A stretch of DNA of 64,000 bases from Dendrobium chrysotoxum (GCA_019925795.1 CM034314.1:19402657-19466656); one strand, 5' to 3'. Shown: positions 23,089-36,330, numbered from the stretch's first letter. The notes: generated from the sequence alone by a model not told the origin. Program-made: numbers and translations.

Positions 23089-25320
23089 GAGAAATTATTC
23101 TGTGCGCAGTCAGGACATAGCTCTGTGTCCAAACTCCAATAAAATTGCGACGTCTGTATTATATACGTGGATAATCATTTCTATTTCATATTAATTTATT
23201 TTTCTTGCTAGCCCGACCGACCCAGCCTAGAAAGTTTTTGTTCAAATTTTAGGGTTTAGAATTGGCACTCTTTTTTTAAATAAAATACCGCAAAAGTTAT
23301 GTGTTTCTTGGGATTTTAGCTAAATAAACTTTTCATAGTTGCTGAGAAAGAAGAACCGAGGAAAGTCGATGAAGATGAAGACTGGCTCGGAGGAGAAAAA
23401 CTGATGAAGATGAATATTTGTTTGGTGGAGGAAAAGTCGATAAAGATGAAGACTGGTTCGGAAGAGAAAAAGCCAATGAAGATGAAGACTGATTTTGAGA
23501 AAAAGAAACGAGAAATGATAGTTTTTTTCCTGTATACTTAGGGAGTATGTAATTTTTAAGTTTTGTTTGTATTTTATAGATCATGCTTTGTTTTTATCTG
23601 ATTTCATTCATTTCGATAATATAATACTGCACTCTTAAATACATAGCTAATGAAGATGAAGACTGATTAGTTTTTCTCTTTTTGTTTGATTCATTTTAAT
23701 AACATAATACCACATTCTTATATAAAGTCTGCTATGTACCGCTGCGTACTTGTTATAATGGCTGTGATATTAAAATTTTGGTTTGCGTTAGTGGACATTC
23801 TAATTAAACTAAAAATGTATTGATGCACCATTATGATTTATGTGTTTTTTGTGATATTTCACACAATCAACTATGTATCGTTGTCGTGTACCGCTGCTGT
23901 GTAGTGATGTGTATCGCTATTTTCTACCATTATTGTGTACCTCTGTTGTGTACTGCTTTATAATTTGGATAATATAATAATGCATTCTTAAATAAAGTCT
24001 ACTATGTATTGCTGTATACCAGTCATATTGATTCAAATGTAAGAAATAATAATGCGTTGGAAGTAATTATTTTACATTGACTGGAATCAGAACCCATTTA
24101 TGGTGCAGGTTTACAACATTTTATATTAGAAATCTGGTTAACAAATACATAATTATTTAGTATTGTTCATTGAAGAATAAAGAAGAGCTCATTTTCCGCT
24201 TTCATTTACGTGATTTTTTTTCATTTTAATGATGTGTAACGCTGTGTACCGCTATATACCGCTGCTGTATACCTCTGTGTACTAATGTTGTGTATCGACA
24301 TGTACTGCTGAGTACTGCTGTATATGAGGTTAGCTTAAGAGTTAAGACTAACAATAAAGCCTCCTTTCCTTGAATTCCTGAGACAGGAAAGTGTTGTTTC
24401 TTCAATAATTATGAAAATATTAATCCATTTAAGATTAATCAGGACCTAATAATCATGGAACAACTTCAAGGCAGCTCAATTAATTGAAGAGTCACATATT
24501 TATGAAGCTTAGTATTTGTTATATATGAATTCAGTTGGATTTGAAGCTTATGTTTGGTTCATATAAGCTTGATACACATAAATACCTAGCAATACATAGT
24601 GCATTTTACACAGTGGTACACATCAACATAGCAAAAAAAATTCATTTCTCACATATTTTCTGTAATACATATCTGTGAAAAAGCTGAGAAAGCTTTAAAA
24701 TGAAAAAAAATATCAATGAAAATTTTACATAGTTGATTTACAGAAGCATGCGACTTACAAACTGCTCTTTTACTACTGTAAATCACTGAGTACAAACGAC
24801 TTACAAACTTCAAAATCACTCTTACAGTAAAAATTTGTTCCAGGGGCGCTGCCCGTAGAAACCCTCGCAGGGGCGCTACCCCTTGACACAGCAAGTCGAA
24901 CCCCTCCAGGGGGCGCTGCCCCTCGGACCCCCGACATATTCCTCCTCTGAACTAGTCCCCATCTTCATCGACTTTTCCTCCTCCGAACTAGTCTTCATCT
25001 TCATCGGTTTTTCCTCCTCTAAACCAATCTTCATCTTCATCGGCTTTCCTTGGTTCTTCTTTCTTAGCAGCAATGAAAAGTTTATTGGCTTAAAATCCTA
25101 AAATATATTGAACTTTTGCGGTATTTCATTTAAAAAAAGAGCGTCAATTCTAAACCCTAATATTTCAAAAAAGAAAATTTTTGGGTCAGGTCGGTTGGGC
25201 TGGCAAGAAAAAAATAAATGCAAAATAGAAATGATTATCCACATATATAATACAGGTGTTGCGATTTTATTGGAGTCCGAACACAGAGCTACGTTTGGAC
25301 TCCACACAGAATAATTTCTC
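23089..25320. mobile_element. Mutator-type element (2232 bp), long TIRs, 9-bp TSD
   Basis: Both ends start GAGAAATTATTCTGTG in inverted orientation and similarity continues for about 400 bp (23089-23500 against 25320-24935). A 9-bp duplication CTTTAAAAG flanks it at 23080-23088 and 25321-25329. The inner TIR portions hold GATGAAGATGAAGA-type repeats. No transposase is recognised, so it is non-autonomous. The core has many scattered GTGTACCGCTG-like words (23730-24330) and a GC-rich patch with three GGGGCGCTGCCC-like palindromes (24838-24938). Confidence 0.9.
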
Positions 25321-25329
25321 CTTTAAAAG

Positions 25330-27539
25330 GAGGCTAATTATCATAGTTATCATGAGAGAACTAAGGTGGTGAGGTTTATACTCTATTCGATGGCTTGAAC
25401 CTTCTTCCAAAAGAGAGTTGACAAAGGAAAGTTGCTCAGATGATTATGGAGGTAGTTATTGATATATCATTATTATGGTGGAATTGAGGTGGTGATGAAA
25501 ACAAGAGTACCAAAAAACACAATGTAATTAATGAGGTGACTAGATTTTAGAATTTTTTTGCTGTGTAACCTCATTTCTTTGTATTCACTTTTCCTAACTT
25601 TGTTTGACAAGAAACTCCATTGATTTTGGCTTCAGTTGGGACAACTTTCTTACTGCTTTTTAAAGCAACTTTTCAGCATAAAATTTTTTTGAACTAAAAA
25701 TTTTTATACTAAAAAATTATTTTAGAAAAAAAAAGCTTTCCTAAACGAAGACTTTATCTTTGAAAAAAATTTTATCATCAAAATTTTGTAGCTTGAATTA
25801 CAATGCCTCTCCATTTGGTGATTTTTCAAGATAAAAACTTATGGTAAAAAAATCAAAATATTGTGATAAATCTAAATTTGTTTTCTATCTGAAATCTAAT
25901 GGTTTGATTTGGAAGAAAAAAATCTCAAAATGAAACTATAGCGAATTTGTTTTGTTTTATTTGAATTCAAAAAAATCATTGCAACTTGCCAACTCGTAAT
26001 TTTTTTTTTAATAATCCTTCTCCACCTGTAAAGACTCCCTAACAATTCTTATGATTTTCCTTGAAGACTTATTTACCTGCAAAATCTTAGTGGTTGTTCT
26101 TTAAGATTTCTTGCTTAAATTGATCTAAGAGAGTTAGATTAATACTTTGGGTCACCTTGTAATATCCATAGTGAGAAATTCAGGTTATTTTTTTGTTAAT
26201 GGTCCTTAATGTTAATTTGATTAGAAATTATAAGTCTTAGAATATTTAATGGGGTTATAAGTGTAACACCCAAGAATTTAAATTGAAAGAATTATATCTT
26301 TCATCTCTTAATTAACATATTAAAGCCTCTAATTTTCATTTAAAATAAAAGAAAAGTTAGTGGACGTAATTTCTATACATCAAAATCTTTCACTATTTCA
26401 TTTAATTAAAATTTAATTTATAATAGCCATGAGATTACTTACAACACCAATCTATCTCACTAAAATCCTGACAACAAAAGAATAAAATAAAATGCAGAGC
26501 CAAAAGAAATTTGAAAATTTCGATCAACCTCACTCCTTACGATCCTAATCCATTTTCTGACGTAAAATCAATAAAACCCACATAATGACTTGCAAAGCCG
26601 AGCAGGACTCCAAAAACTACCAAAGCTTCCAATGCAAAGTCTCATGAATCAACATGCATGCTCATTTCAATCAATATAAAATCAGTAGCTATCAATATGA
26701 ACAATGATCAGACATTAGTGATATGAATCAATATGATCAGTAGCTGAGGAAAAGCACAGAATTCACTAAACTGAAATCTATTAATCAATATTATATACTA
26801 GAAAAGTAAAATTAGGATAGTCAGTATAGTACAGAATATGGTGCTATCAGTTATCTTTATTGTATGATGTATATAAATCATGAATGATTCTATCGCTAAC
26901 TATCAATACTACAATCGCATGTAAATATTGCATTAGTATACTCAATCATTATCATCTCTTTAAGTGGATTTATCATATCATTCATGTATGCAATTTTTGT
27001 ATGTATTGGTCCACATATATTTTCATGTATTCATGTCAATGTGAGCATCAGTATTATATGAATTTATGCAATAAGATAGGACATCCAGCTTTTATGTATT
27101 ATTTTTATCCTTCTATCTGTCATCCATCTATCTTATCAATCCATCATTATTTGTTGATCACATCTTTTAATTATTTTTATTAATCATTTACTTTAAAAGG
27201 TGGCTTATACTAAATCAATAAAGTTATCATTCTCTACCCGTCAGAGTACTCAATCAATCAGTTACAGGCTAACATCCAAAATTACAACACAAACCTTTAT
27301 TTAAGGAATGTTTGTCAGCCTACCCATATCGTTTTGATAGCCAACCCATATTAAGTATAATATTCACATCCATCCTTTCTTGCTTTCATGCAAATGTCAT
27401 ATTTATCATATAATAGTTATATCATTTTCTCTATGTAATGTAATATTATGTATGAAATATAATAATCTATGAAATATAAGAAAATTTATACATTATTCAT
27501 TAATTTTAAAAAATCATAACTATTAATTTGCTTGATGAA
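25330..27539. other. AT-rich intergenic DNA with one small MITE
   Basis: No coding region recognised. A second Tourist-like MITE sits at 25628-25752. At about 26263 a TGTAACACCC start resembles an LTR end, but I found no partner. From 26640 to 27480 the DNA is rich in TCATCA/ATCAAT words without clear structure. Confidence 0.4.
25628..25752. mobile_element. Tourist-like MITE (about 125 bp)
   Basis: The left end GGCTTCAGTTGGGACAAC and the inverted right end GTCTTCGTTTAGGAAAGC are related to the MITE at 20800. TTT flanks both sides. Confidence 0.5.
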
Positions 27540-29340
27540 ATTTCATAAAATTATAATCAAAATGTCTATAAAAATCATGTTTATGATTGTTAAGTGAATA
27601 TTATGCTATTATTTTGTGCTTTAAATTCTAGTGAAAATATGTTTTGATGTTTTGTAGGAATTTTGAGGCAAAAGGCTTGAAATTAGAATTGGCTCGAGTG
27701 CTGCAACGCCCATATGCTTGACGCTGTAGGGCTATCAAAGCCCCAATGCCACTTTTGGAACGCCGGGGCGTATTGAGTTCAAAAATTTTGCAAAATCATG
27801 ACGTCGGTCCTTGTAGCGCTGCAACGTCACAATGCCGTAATTTGGAGCGTCAGGGTGGTCTGATCTCTATAAATTGGCAAAGCCATGGCGCTAGGGTCTG
27901 GAGCGCCCCAGCACTCAGAGTGACGCAACATAAATTCTAGTTTAACATTACAGTTTCATGGTGATGCCACGGTGCCAAATCGACCTCAACATTGTGGCTC
28001 GAGAGTTGGAGCAGCTAACTATGGAAGCATCACACCGATTTAGCCCAACACCACGGTGGAGCCAAGCATTGAGCGCCGAGGTGCTAGTCATTATTGTAAC
28101 ACTGCAGCGCCCAACTCTCGAGCGACACAGTGCCTGTCTCAATTTTTGTACTTGGTATAAATAGTTTTATTTTCATTTTATTGAGGGTTGGTCGTTTGTT
28201 TACTATTCAAAATAGAATTTAGGAGAGAGTTTAGAGTGGAGAGTAAACATGCATAAGGGAAATCGATCCGAGAAGTATTTGTTATTTGGATTGCTTGTAA
28301 ACGCTTATCCGGGTGATATTTTTACACATATCTCTTTTATCTTTTATGTTATTAATGAAATCTATTTTGTGTAAATAACTTTTATGGCTAACTAAAAATC
28401 TTTATTTTAGGCTTATAATGTGAATGAAGCGTATTGTTCCTAATGTAGACACTTGCTTATGAAATTATTTATGATTGTTCTCAATTGCTGTCGTACTTCA
28501 TTTAATTCATGTAACAATTTTGTGTGAAATTAAAATCTAGTGTGATTAATTGCCTTGATGGAGGAATGTTGGAACAAATAGGAGAATTGAGATAGAAAAC
28601 ATACATAACTAGGCATAGGATAAATAAAATTTTAGGGTCTATGGAGATAAAATCATTGTAGAGAGGTGAAAGCCTTACTTTTCACCCTTACAAGCTCGAT
28701 AGAGATCTAAGGGTACATATATTCTGATTCCCAATAAACTTCGATGAGTCTACTTATGGAAGTACTACAATATTCATTATCATGAGTCCAAACATCTTTT
28801 ATTCTGAGTACTTTATCTTTTAAGTATTTTCAGTAGTTTGTAAAACCTCACCTTCAAATAGATTCATTAAGACAATCATGCTACTTGAGTAGACAATACT
28901 AAGAGGGTTCATAGGGATACATTTTTTCTCACGGAATCGACAACCCTCTAATTCACTTCATTAATTGATCGACGTGCACTTGCATAATTAAACCGCTTGT
29001 GTGCCACGTACACCCCGCACACCACCCATCAATCATATACAAAAAGTTACAGGATGAAAGTTTAATAAATTAGGAGAAAATATTTTTTTATTGATTTATG
29101 AGAGATTAACTTCATAATACACAAAAAATCACTTAAAATAAAAGTAGGATTCAGGTTACTTAACACAGTCATAAGAAATTTCGTAATAGGTCTAACGGAT
29201 GAAATGCCCCAAGCAACTTCCTCTCTCTTCTCTCTCTCCTCTTTCTCCCCTCTTCCTCTCCTCTATCTTCCCCAGGAAGGCATGCAACAACTGTGGGGAA
29301 ATGGGTGGGGGTAAAGGAGTTAATGAAATGAATTGAGATA
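27540..29340 (+). repeat. LTR-retrotransposon-like noncoding region
   Basis: GC-richer DNA with many GCAACGCC/AGCGCC words (27690-28140) is followed by GGTATAAATAG (about 28156), a good TATA context, and T-rich leader-like sequence. The pattern suggests a retroelement LTR or leader. I found no matching second LTR, so the call is tentative. Confidence 0.35.
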
Positions 29341-29394
29341 TCTTATTATTTTAAAAACCTCTATTTTGACCTAGCGCCATAACACTCACTCAAA

Positions 29395-29853
29395 ACTCAT
29401 TTTTGTCCAAAAAACCCGAGAGCTTAATAACAGGGTGCTGCCAACCCCAGTGCCGCAGCGCTTGTAGAGAAAATTTAAAAAATAGAAATTTAGCTATTAT
29501 AGTAAGTAACCAAGTTCGAGTTTGAGAAGTGCAAATGTAAGTGGGAATATTATTCTATGGGAAATGTAGCACCATAGTTGGCAGCACTACAACATTGAAC
29601 TCTTGGGAAAATGAAGAAAAAATGAGGTTTTGGGTGTGCACTGTGGTCTCAGGAAGCACCACCGTGGTGTCGAGTCTTAGTTGAAGATATTCAGAGAGAA
29701 TTTGGAAGATTTTCTGGGAGCACAACGATCCTGGAAAGTTGGGCACCATAGTGCTAGGTCAAGTTAGTGGGGTTTTAAATAATAAAATATCTAAAATCAT
29801 TTGCACAAAATCATTTCTCCAGCCAACCTTGCTAGAAAAGAAAGGGAGAGAAG

Positions 29854-29907
<54 letters not shown>

Positions 29908-30240
29908 TGGAGGCTAAAACTTGAGATTCTTCTATCGGGCCTATTTGAGATATTATAAAGCATGAGGTAGACTTATGAATCTTGATCTCTGATTTCAATT
30001 TATACAATTTTATTAAAACGTATAGATTTAAATTAATTTTTCTCAAATTTTTATAAAGTTTTCATCGCATAACTTTTTATATATTGTTGCATGCTTTGCT
30101 TTTAACATTTTGACTATATGAAATTGAATTCCATCGGTTGATTTTCCTATATAAATTTTTTAGTATATGATCAGACTAAGATTTTTCTAGCAATTGCATT
30201 AGTTTTATAAATATCTTAAATGTTCATGTGAATATTCCTC
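29395..30240. repeat. Dispersed noncoding repeat, related to 34150-36330
   Basis: A block with CAC/GTG-rich words, then a purine-rich stretch, then AAGTTTTCATCGCATAAC and GAAATTGAATTCCATCGG. It resembles the blocks around 35750-36330. No coding sense. Probably LTR-derived. Confidence 0.35.
29857..29904. repeat. (GA)24 microsatellite
   Basis: Uninterrupted GA dinucleotides for 48 bp inside a purine-rich tract. Confidence 0.97.
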
Positions 30241-30472
30241 TGAAGTTAAAAATTATTTAGGAAAAAAATTAGTGGGTATCATGTTTCATAAGTAACATGG
30301 ATTTTAATTGCATGTTGTGCATTATACAAGCATTGCATGAAAATGTATAATTAAGTTACTATTATAATTATATTTATACTATTCACAACATGGCATTGGA
30401 GATATTTTGATATATGAAAGTAAACTCTTTGATATGTGACAAGGGCCTTAAATATTCTATTATGGCCTAATC

Positions 30473-30606
30473 TACCTAGTACATATGTGGGAGAAATTCT
30501 AGCCCCACTTATTGAAGGTAAGTGTGAGAGGTTATGCAATATTGTATGTACTCTTCTGATCCAATCTCCCTAGTGCAAATGTGAGAGGGATTCTAGCCCC
30601 ACTTGT
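30473..30606. repeat. Two 45-bp direct repeats
   Basis: CTACCTAGTACATATGTGGG and CTCCCTAGTGCAAATGTGAG, each followed by a near-identical GATTCTAGCCCCACTT stretch, about 89 bp apart. Probably part of retroelement LTR DNA. Confidence 0.5.
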
Positions 30607-30778
30607 TATATGTTGGTATGGGAGGTAGGTGAAAACTATGAGAAAGTGGCTTTACAAGTTAGTGAAAATGTCAAGTGTGCACAAGAACCTTGAAAGTTGT
30701 GTTTTATTATTGGATTAGTACTTTAATGATTCTTTATTATCCTTTTTTATTTCAATTTCATCTTTTAATTTGAATATT

Positions 30779-31778
30779 CACTACAGGAAAATAATATATT
30801 ACCGGCAGATTTTTCGGCGGAAAATTCTAAACTTTCCGGCGGATTTTGAAATTTTCCGACGAAAAACTTCTCGACGGTAAATCGAGCGTCGAAAAAATTT
30901 TCGCCGGAAAAATTAAATATATTCCGAAAAAACTAAAAAATAATTTTAAAGAAAACCTGCTAGTCAGCCAGCGCTGGCCCGCTAGTCAGCCCGCACCAGC
31001 AGCCCATGCCCGCTGGCCTGCGCAGCCTGCCCCAGCCCGTGACGCCTGATGTATTCGAAGAGGAGATCTTAACTTTTTAAGACACTCAACCAATTTGCTG
31101 TGAATGAAAACCTATCATAAAATTTAATCTTTTATATTTAAATAATATATTACAAAAATTAAAATTTAAAATAGAATGAATTAAAATATTAAAATAAAAT
31201 GAATTAAAATCAATTATTAAATTTATACTAAAAACATAATACGAACATTATAATAAAAAATAGATTTAAATAAAATATTAAAATTAATAAATAATTAAAA
31301 TAAGTTATTAAATTTATAATTAATTAAAATAAGTTATTAAATTTATAATAAATTGATTATTTATTTAATAACTTTTATACTATTTAAAAATACATTAAAA
31401 TAAAATATTAAAGTTAGTAATTAATTAAAATTATTTATTTTAATTAATAACTAAAATAAGATATGGCATTAAAAATCAATTATAATAATTTATTAAATTA
31501 ATAATTAATTAAAATAAATTATTAAATTTATAATTAATTAAAATAAGTTATAAACAATTAATAATTTATTAAATTTTCCAGTGGAAATTCCGTCGGAAAG
31601 TCCGCTGGAAAAACATTCGTCGGAAATCTGCCGAAAATTCTGCCGGAAAATCTGTCTGAAAATTAGTCGAAAATATTTTGTCGTAATCCGTCGGAGATCT
31701 GTCAGAAAATCTGCCGGAAAATGTTCCGCTGGAAAGCCGCAGGAAAATCCGCCGTTAATGAGCAATTTTCCTGTAGTG
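30779..31778. mobile_element. Non-autonomous CACTA (EnSpm/CMC) element, 1000 bp, TSD ATT
   Basis: It begins CACTACAGGAAAAT and ends with its exact inverse. The 3-bp TSD ATT is at 30776-30778 and 31779-31781. Subterminal zones carry many TTCCGGCGGA-like words (left, 30800-30915) and the inverse CCGTCGGAAA-like words (right, 31580-31760), the usual transposase-binding layout. A GC-rich patch (30955-31050) and a very AT-rich core (31080-31570) lie between. No transposase encoded. Confidence 0.93.
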
Positions 31779-31781
31779 ATT

Positions 31782-33151
31782 GATATCTGTGAGGGGTCAT
31801 GATAAGAAGTATACTGAACTAGTTGTACTAATTCTATTCTATCTAATATTTTCGGAAAGGGTAAAAGGCCCAACATAGTAAATCAGGTGTAGTGGGGAGA
31901 TTGTTGGGATCTGATTAACAATATATTGATTTTTGAAATCCAATTTTATTATTTTGATGTATAGATATTCCTGAGCTATATTATTATAATTATGCTTTGG
32001 TGAAATGAAGTTTGTTGATATTGCCTTTATGATTAGAAATATTAGTAGCTCTAATTGTTGTTATTGATGTTTGAGATTAAGTAATTGGTTTGGATAGATC
32101 AAACATTCCATTAGATCTTAGGGCATCACACATCTACTCCAAGGCTTGAGGAAACTGATTTTATCTTAAGATGGTCTTTTATATTGTCTTAAAGGGATAG
32201 TTTAACTAGGGCAAAGTTCTATAATTGACACCAAAAGATTATTAGTCCCACCAAATAGGTTGGTTCAACCTCATATAAGGCATCAAGGAGCTAAAAGTTC
32301 CAACCCAAACAAGGAGACCTTTTAGTCATTAAATAGAGATTAAATAGTTTGATGCTTTCATTCTTTGCAATGATTTGCATACTATCCAAAATTATAAATG
32401 TAATGAGAATGGATAGATGATCATTGCACAACATCATAAATTAATCAAGAAGTTATCAAATGGACCCTAAACTTCCTAAAGGTTTAATAAATCATTCATT
32501 TAAGTTTAAATGAGATGGCTTGAAATTATAGAGATATATTAATAAGTATTTAGGAGGCCTATATGCACTAAAAGTATTTCGTACTATGTACATCTACATT
32601 TTAAATTATATCACCAATTGTTGGGTGTTAGGGTGTAAAAGATAGCCACACTATTAATAATAGAGGTCAACTATATAACAATCGTTTAATCTAGATTAGG
32701 ATATTCTAGCATAAAAATTGCATAATCATTGAATCTTTATTGACTTTTTCCTTCTTCCTTCATCCCTCCAATCTTTGTCCCTGCTAGGAGGTTGTGTCCT
32801 CTCATTGTTTAGCATCAACTAGGATAGTTGCTAGCACACCGAGGGAGAGGTGAATTGGGATAGAAAATGTGAATGCATTATCTCAATAGATGGATAGCAA
32901 ACTCTCACATAGATTTAATGTATGCCAAATGAATATATATATATATATATATATCTTCTGAATATTTTATGGGCAGAGGAATTGTACTGCCTAAATAGGC
33001 AAAAAATAAATCACCTCATGGAGACTAAAGACACACACGCATAAAAGGTTAAACTTTTTTTTTAATTTCATTATGAGGTCAAGTTATACATACACGCAAG
33101 CTCATATAATTAATTACCCCATTTTAGTAGAAAAGGTAAAATGAGTTTTTT
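31782..33151 (+). repeat. Copia-like 3' end: purine tract and possible LTR start
   Basis: GTGGGGAGAT at about 31892-31901 directly before TGTTGGGATCTGATTAACA (from 31902) matches the polypurine tract/LTR junction of many plant Copia elements. I could not fix the other LTR end. The rest is AT-rich with an (AT)n run at about 32935-32954. Confidence 0.35.
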
Positions 33152-33765
33152 TTAAGAGTGCACGTTTTAGATATCTTAGGTATATTATTCAAAGCTATGG
33201 TAACATAGATGGGGATATTATTAAAAGAATTTAAGTTGGATGGTTAAATTGAAGGAATGTATCAGGCTTATTGTGTGATAGAAAAGTGCCCCTCAAACTT
33301 AAAGGAAATTTTTATTAGATGGCAGTGAGATCTGCAGTGCTTTATGGCATAGAATGTTGGCCATTAAAAGAGAAGCATAATATTATGTTAAGTGTTGCAA
33401 AGATGTGGATGCTCGGGTGGGTGATTGGCTTTACACTTAGAAAAAGAATGCAAAACAAGTATATATACGTGAAAAGGTTTGTGTAGCTCAATGGCAGATA
33501 AGATTAGAGAGAGTCATCGTAGATGATTTGGTTACATAAAAGTGTTGGCCTTCTGATGACTCGATTAGGAGAGTAGATATATTAGATCTGACATATGTTA
33601 AGAAACATCGAGGTATACCTAAAAAAACTTGGTTAGAAAATGTTAGAAATAACCTTCTTATTAGATTTAAATGAGGATTTGATAATTAATAGGATATAAT
33701 GGAGAGAAAGGATTTATGTAGTCGACCCCACATAGTGGGATAAAGGCTTAATGTTGTTGTTGTTG
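33152..33765 (+). mobile_element. RTE-type LINE 3' fragment (copy 4)
   Basis: Plus-strand match to the 3' third of copies 1 and 6, ending CCCCACATAGTGGGATAAAGG and a TTG-repeat tail. No open frame and no clear TSD. Confidence 0.8.
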
Positions 33766-34539
33766 AGTTTAAATTCCCCATAAGAGCAAAATTATATAGT
33801 TATTTACAATATTAAGTATTAAATGCTAAAAAAACAATTTATTAAAGTCATGTAAATGTTTAGAATATTATATATATATATATATATAAGAGAATATAAA
33901 AATATGTAATATTAATATGAGAATAGATTAGGAGAAAGGTTATGGTGGAATCCAATGGAAGGCAAATTGGGGGCATAAGACTTTAAGAGACTCAGGGTGC
34001 TAAAGAGTATCTTTTTATATTAGGCTTTAAATTTCTAAGTGTTCATGTGATACCCACTAAAGAAGTGTGCAATTGCACCGTTCTGACTTTGACTGTGAAT
34101 GATCTATATGCATGTGAGTTTCTGAAACTATTTTGAATCAAGTCCCAATGATCTATGTGCATGAATAAAAAATCTAAAAAGTTTTCCTTGGGAGCACTGT
34201 AGTGTTGGGTTGGGGGAGTTACGGTGCCATGCTCTCAGATTTAGGTCATTTAAATTGATCTAGGTTGGCTCAACGACGCCGCTATCTAGAGTATCACGGT
34301 GTTAGGTGAATTTTTCATAAAAATATTAATTTTTTTAAATTATTTTAATTTCTATCAAATCCATTTCCTCTCCCTTAACAGTCGTTTAGAGAGGGGGAAA
34401 TTTTAGAGAGAGAAAATTAATTTTAGGTGACCCTGATCCATTTTTTGTTGTCAACCTAATTCAAAAAATTGTTCGGATCTAGGTATATTACATCCTGCTT
34501 ATCTCACTTTTCAAAAATATAAAATTTTTGTATATTATC
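33766..34539. other. AT-rich spacer
   Basis: Contains an (AT)n run (about 33867-33888) and, from about 34150, sequence of the dispersed repeat also seen at 29395. No gene seen. Confidence 0.35.
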
Positions 34540-35440
34540 TTAAAAGCAATAATGATAATATGTGGCTATGGCATGGAAGACAATGTCATATTAACATGCA
34601 TACACTTAATAAGTTATCTAAACTTGAACTTGTTGATGAATTACCAAAAAATAAATTTAATGATTATGTTTTTGATTCTTGCATTCATGCAAAATACATA
34701 AAATAATCATTTAAATCTAAAAACATAATTTCTTCATCTAGACCTCTTGAATTGTTGCATATGGACTTGTTTGGATCCATTAGTACAGTGAGTTTAGGTG
34801 GAAAAGCCTTTGGTTTTGTTGTGGTAGATGACTTCTCTAGGTTTACTTGGGTTTTGTTCTTAGCTAATAAATTTGATACATTGAGGAATTTAGAAAGTTT
34901 GCTAAATATATTCAAAGATAAAAAGAATACTTGATTAATAGAATCATATTAGATCATGGAGGTGAATTTAATAATAAGTCTTTTAAAAATTTTTGTGATG
35001 AGTTTAGTATTAGGCGTAACTTTTCAGCTCCTAAAACTCCCCAACATAATGGAATTATTGAAAGGAAGAATAAAATCTTAGTAGAACTTAGTAGAGATAT
35101 GTTGGATGAATATAGCTTACCTAAATATTTTTGGACAAAAGCTGTGAATACAGATGAATAGAGTATATTTGAGACCAATTTTGAAGAAAACCCTATATGA
35201 ATTATTTTATGGTAAGAAACATAAGATAAATTATTTTCATATGTTTAATTGTAGATATTTTATCTTGAATAATGGAAATAATAATCTTGAAAATTTTGAT
35301 GCTAAATATGATGATGGAATTTTCTTAGGTTACTCTAGTGTTGGAAGATCTTATAGAGTGTTTAACAAAACGAAGATGGTTGTAAAAGAGTATGTCATAT
35401 TATCTTTGATGAAAATTTGAATTCCCCTAGAACTTCCAGT
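34540..35440 (+). pseudogene. Copia integrase relic
   Basis: GAG-pre-integrase-like WLWHGRQCHINMHTLNKLS (about 34562), integrase core with HMDLFGSIS (first Asp), DHGGEFNNKSF (second Asp) and PQHNGIIERKN (Glu), then FGYxK-like and FLGYSSVGRSYRVFN from the integrase C-terminal region. A frameshift at about 34931 and one at about 35155 break it. No RT or LTR attached, so it is a fragment from a different Copia family than the element at 13356. Confidence 0.85.
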
Positions 35441-35886
35441 AAGATTAAGGATGTGATTGAGGAAGGAAGTTGATAATATGAGAGTGTTGCGGCACTATGC
35501 TTATGAGTGCAATGATACTAGCCTCTATGTATTTTAAGTTATGGTTGTAAGAGTGCAGCGACATTGAGAGCTGCACTGCGGCATCATCTCCTTTGTTTTA
35601 ATGTAACTTGGGGAAGCTTTGTGACGTTGGGGTCTCAAGTAGTACAATACTAGATCAAAGATTTTTTTTAATATCTAAAACCACTACCCTATATTTAAAA
35701 CCCACACTACACCCCAAATGCCCCATTCTTTAGTTCCTTAGATGGGAAGGAGAGGAAGAGAAGAGAGGAGAGAAGAGGAAGAGAGAGAACAGAGAGAAAG
35801 ATTCTCCAGAGCTATTTCTGTCCATTATTCTTATTGAGAAAGCTGCTCTAATCGCGGTAGGTAACTTTAATCCTATTTTTGTATTT

Positions 35887-36330
35887 GATGACTTTGATTT
35901 ATGCAACTTTATCTCTCCCAAATTATTTAAAATGCATTATCTCCCAATTTAGCAAGTTTTCACCGTAAAACTTTTGATATGTGACATACAACATTATTAT
36001 GAGTATTAAGTATGAACATATTGAAATTCTACTGGGTAGTTTTGCACATTTGCCATTTTGAATAAAATGAATAGAATAATGCATGTATTAAATCTGTAAG
36101 AGCTACTGATGATTTTTATTTATCCAATTTTATTTATTCCAAATCTATTTAAATGCATTATCTTCTGACTTAGCAAGTTTCCACCGTGTTACTTTTGTTA
36201 TGTGATAGATAGTATTATTTTTACCATTTTGTTAGAACAAATTGAATTTCTATAGATTAATTTTGCATAAATGCCATTTTGAATGAAATAAATATAATAA
36301 ACACATGTATAAAATGTGGCTAGTGTGGGC
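35887..36330. repeat. 221-bp tandem duplication (35887-36107, 36108-36330)
   Basis: Both units start TGATGA and share AAATGCATTATCT, TTAGCAAGTTT and CACCGT, then TTGCATAAATGCC/TTGCACATTTGCC and CCATTTTGAAT. They are diverged by perhaps 20%, so old. Preceded by a purine-rich stretch (35745-35800). Confidence 0.65.

Noticed and set aside
24838..24938. GGGGCGCTGCCC repeats as organelle DNA insertion
   Set aside because: Such palindromes also occur in plant transposons and nothing else there resembles chloroplast or mitochondrial genes.
24649..25101. Open frames with Glu/Lys/Met repeats in the right TIR of the Mutator element
   Set aside because: They are translations of the GATGAAGAT repeats of the TIR; the left TIR copy is not open in the matching frame.
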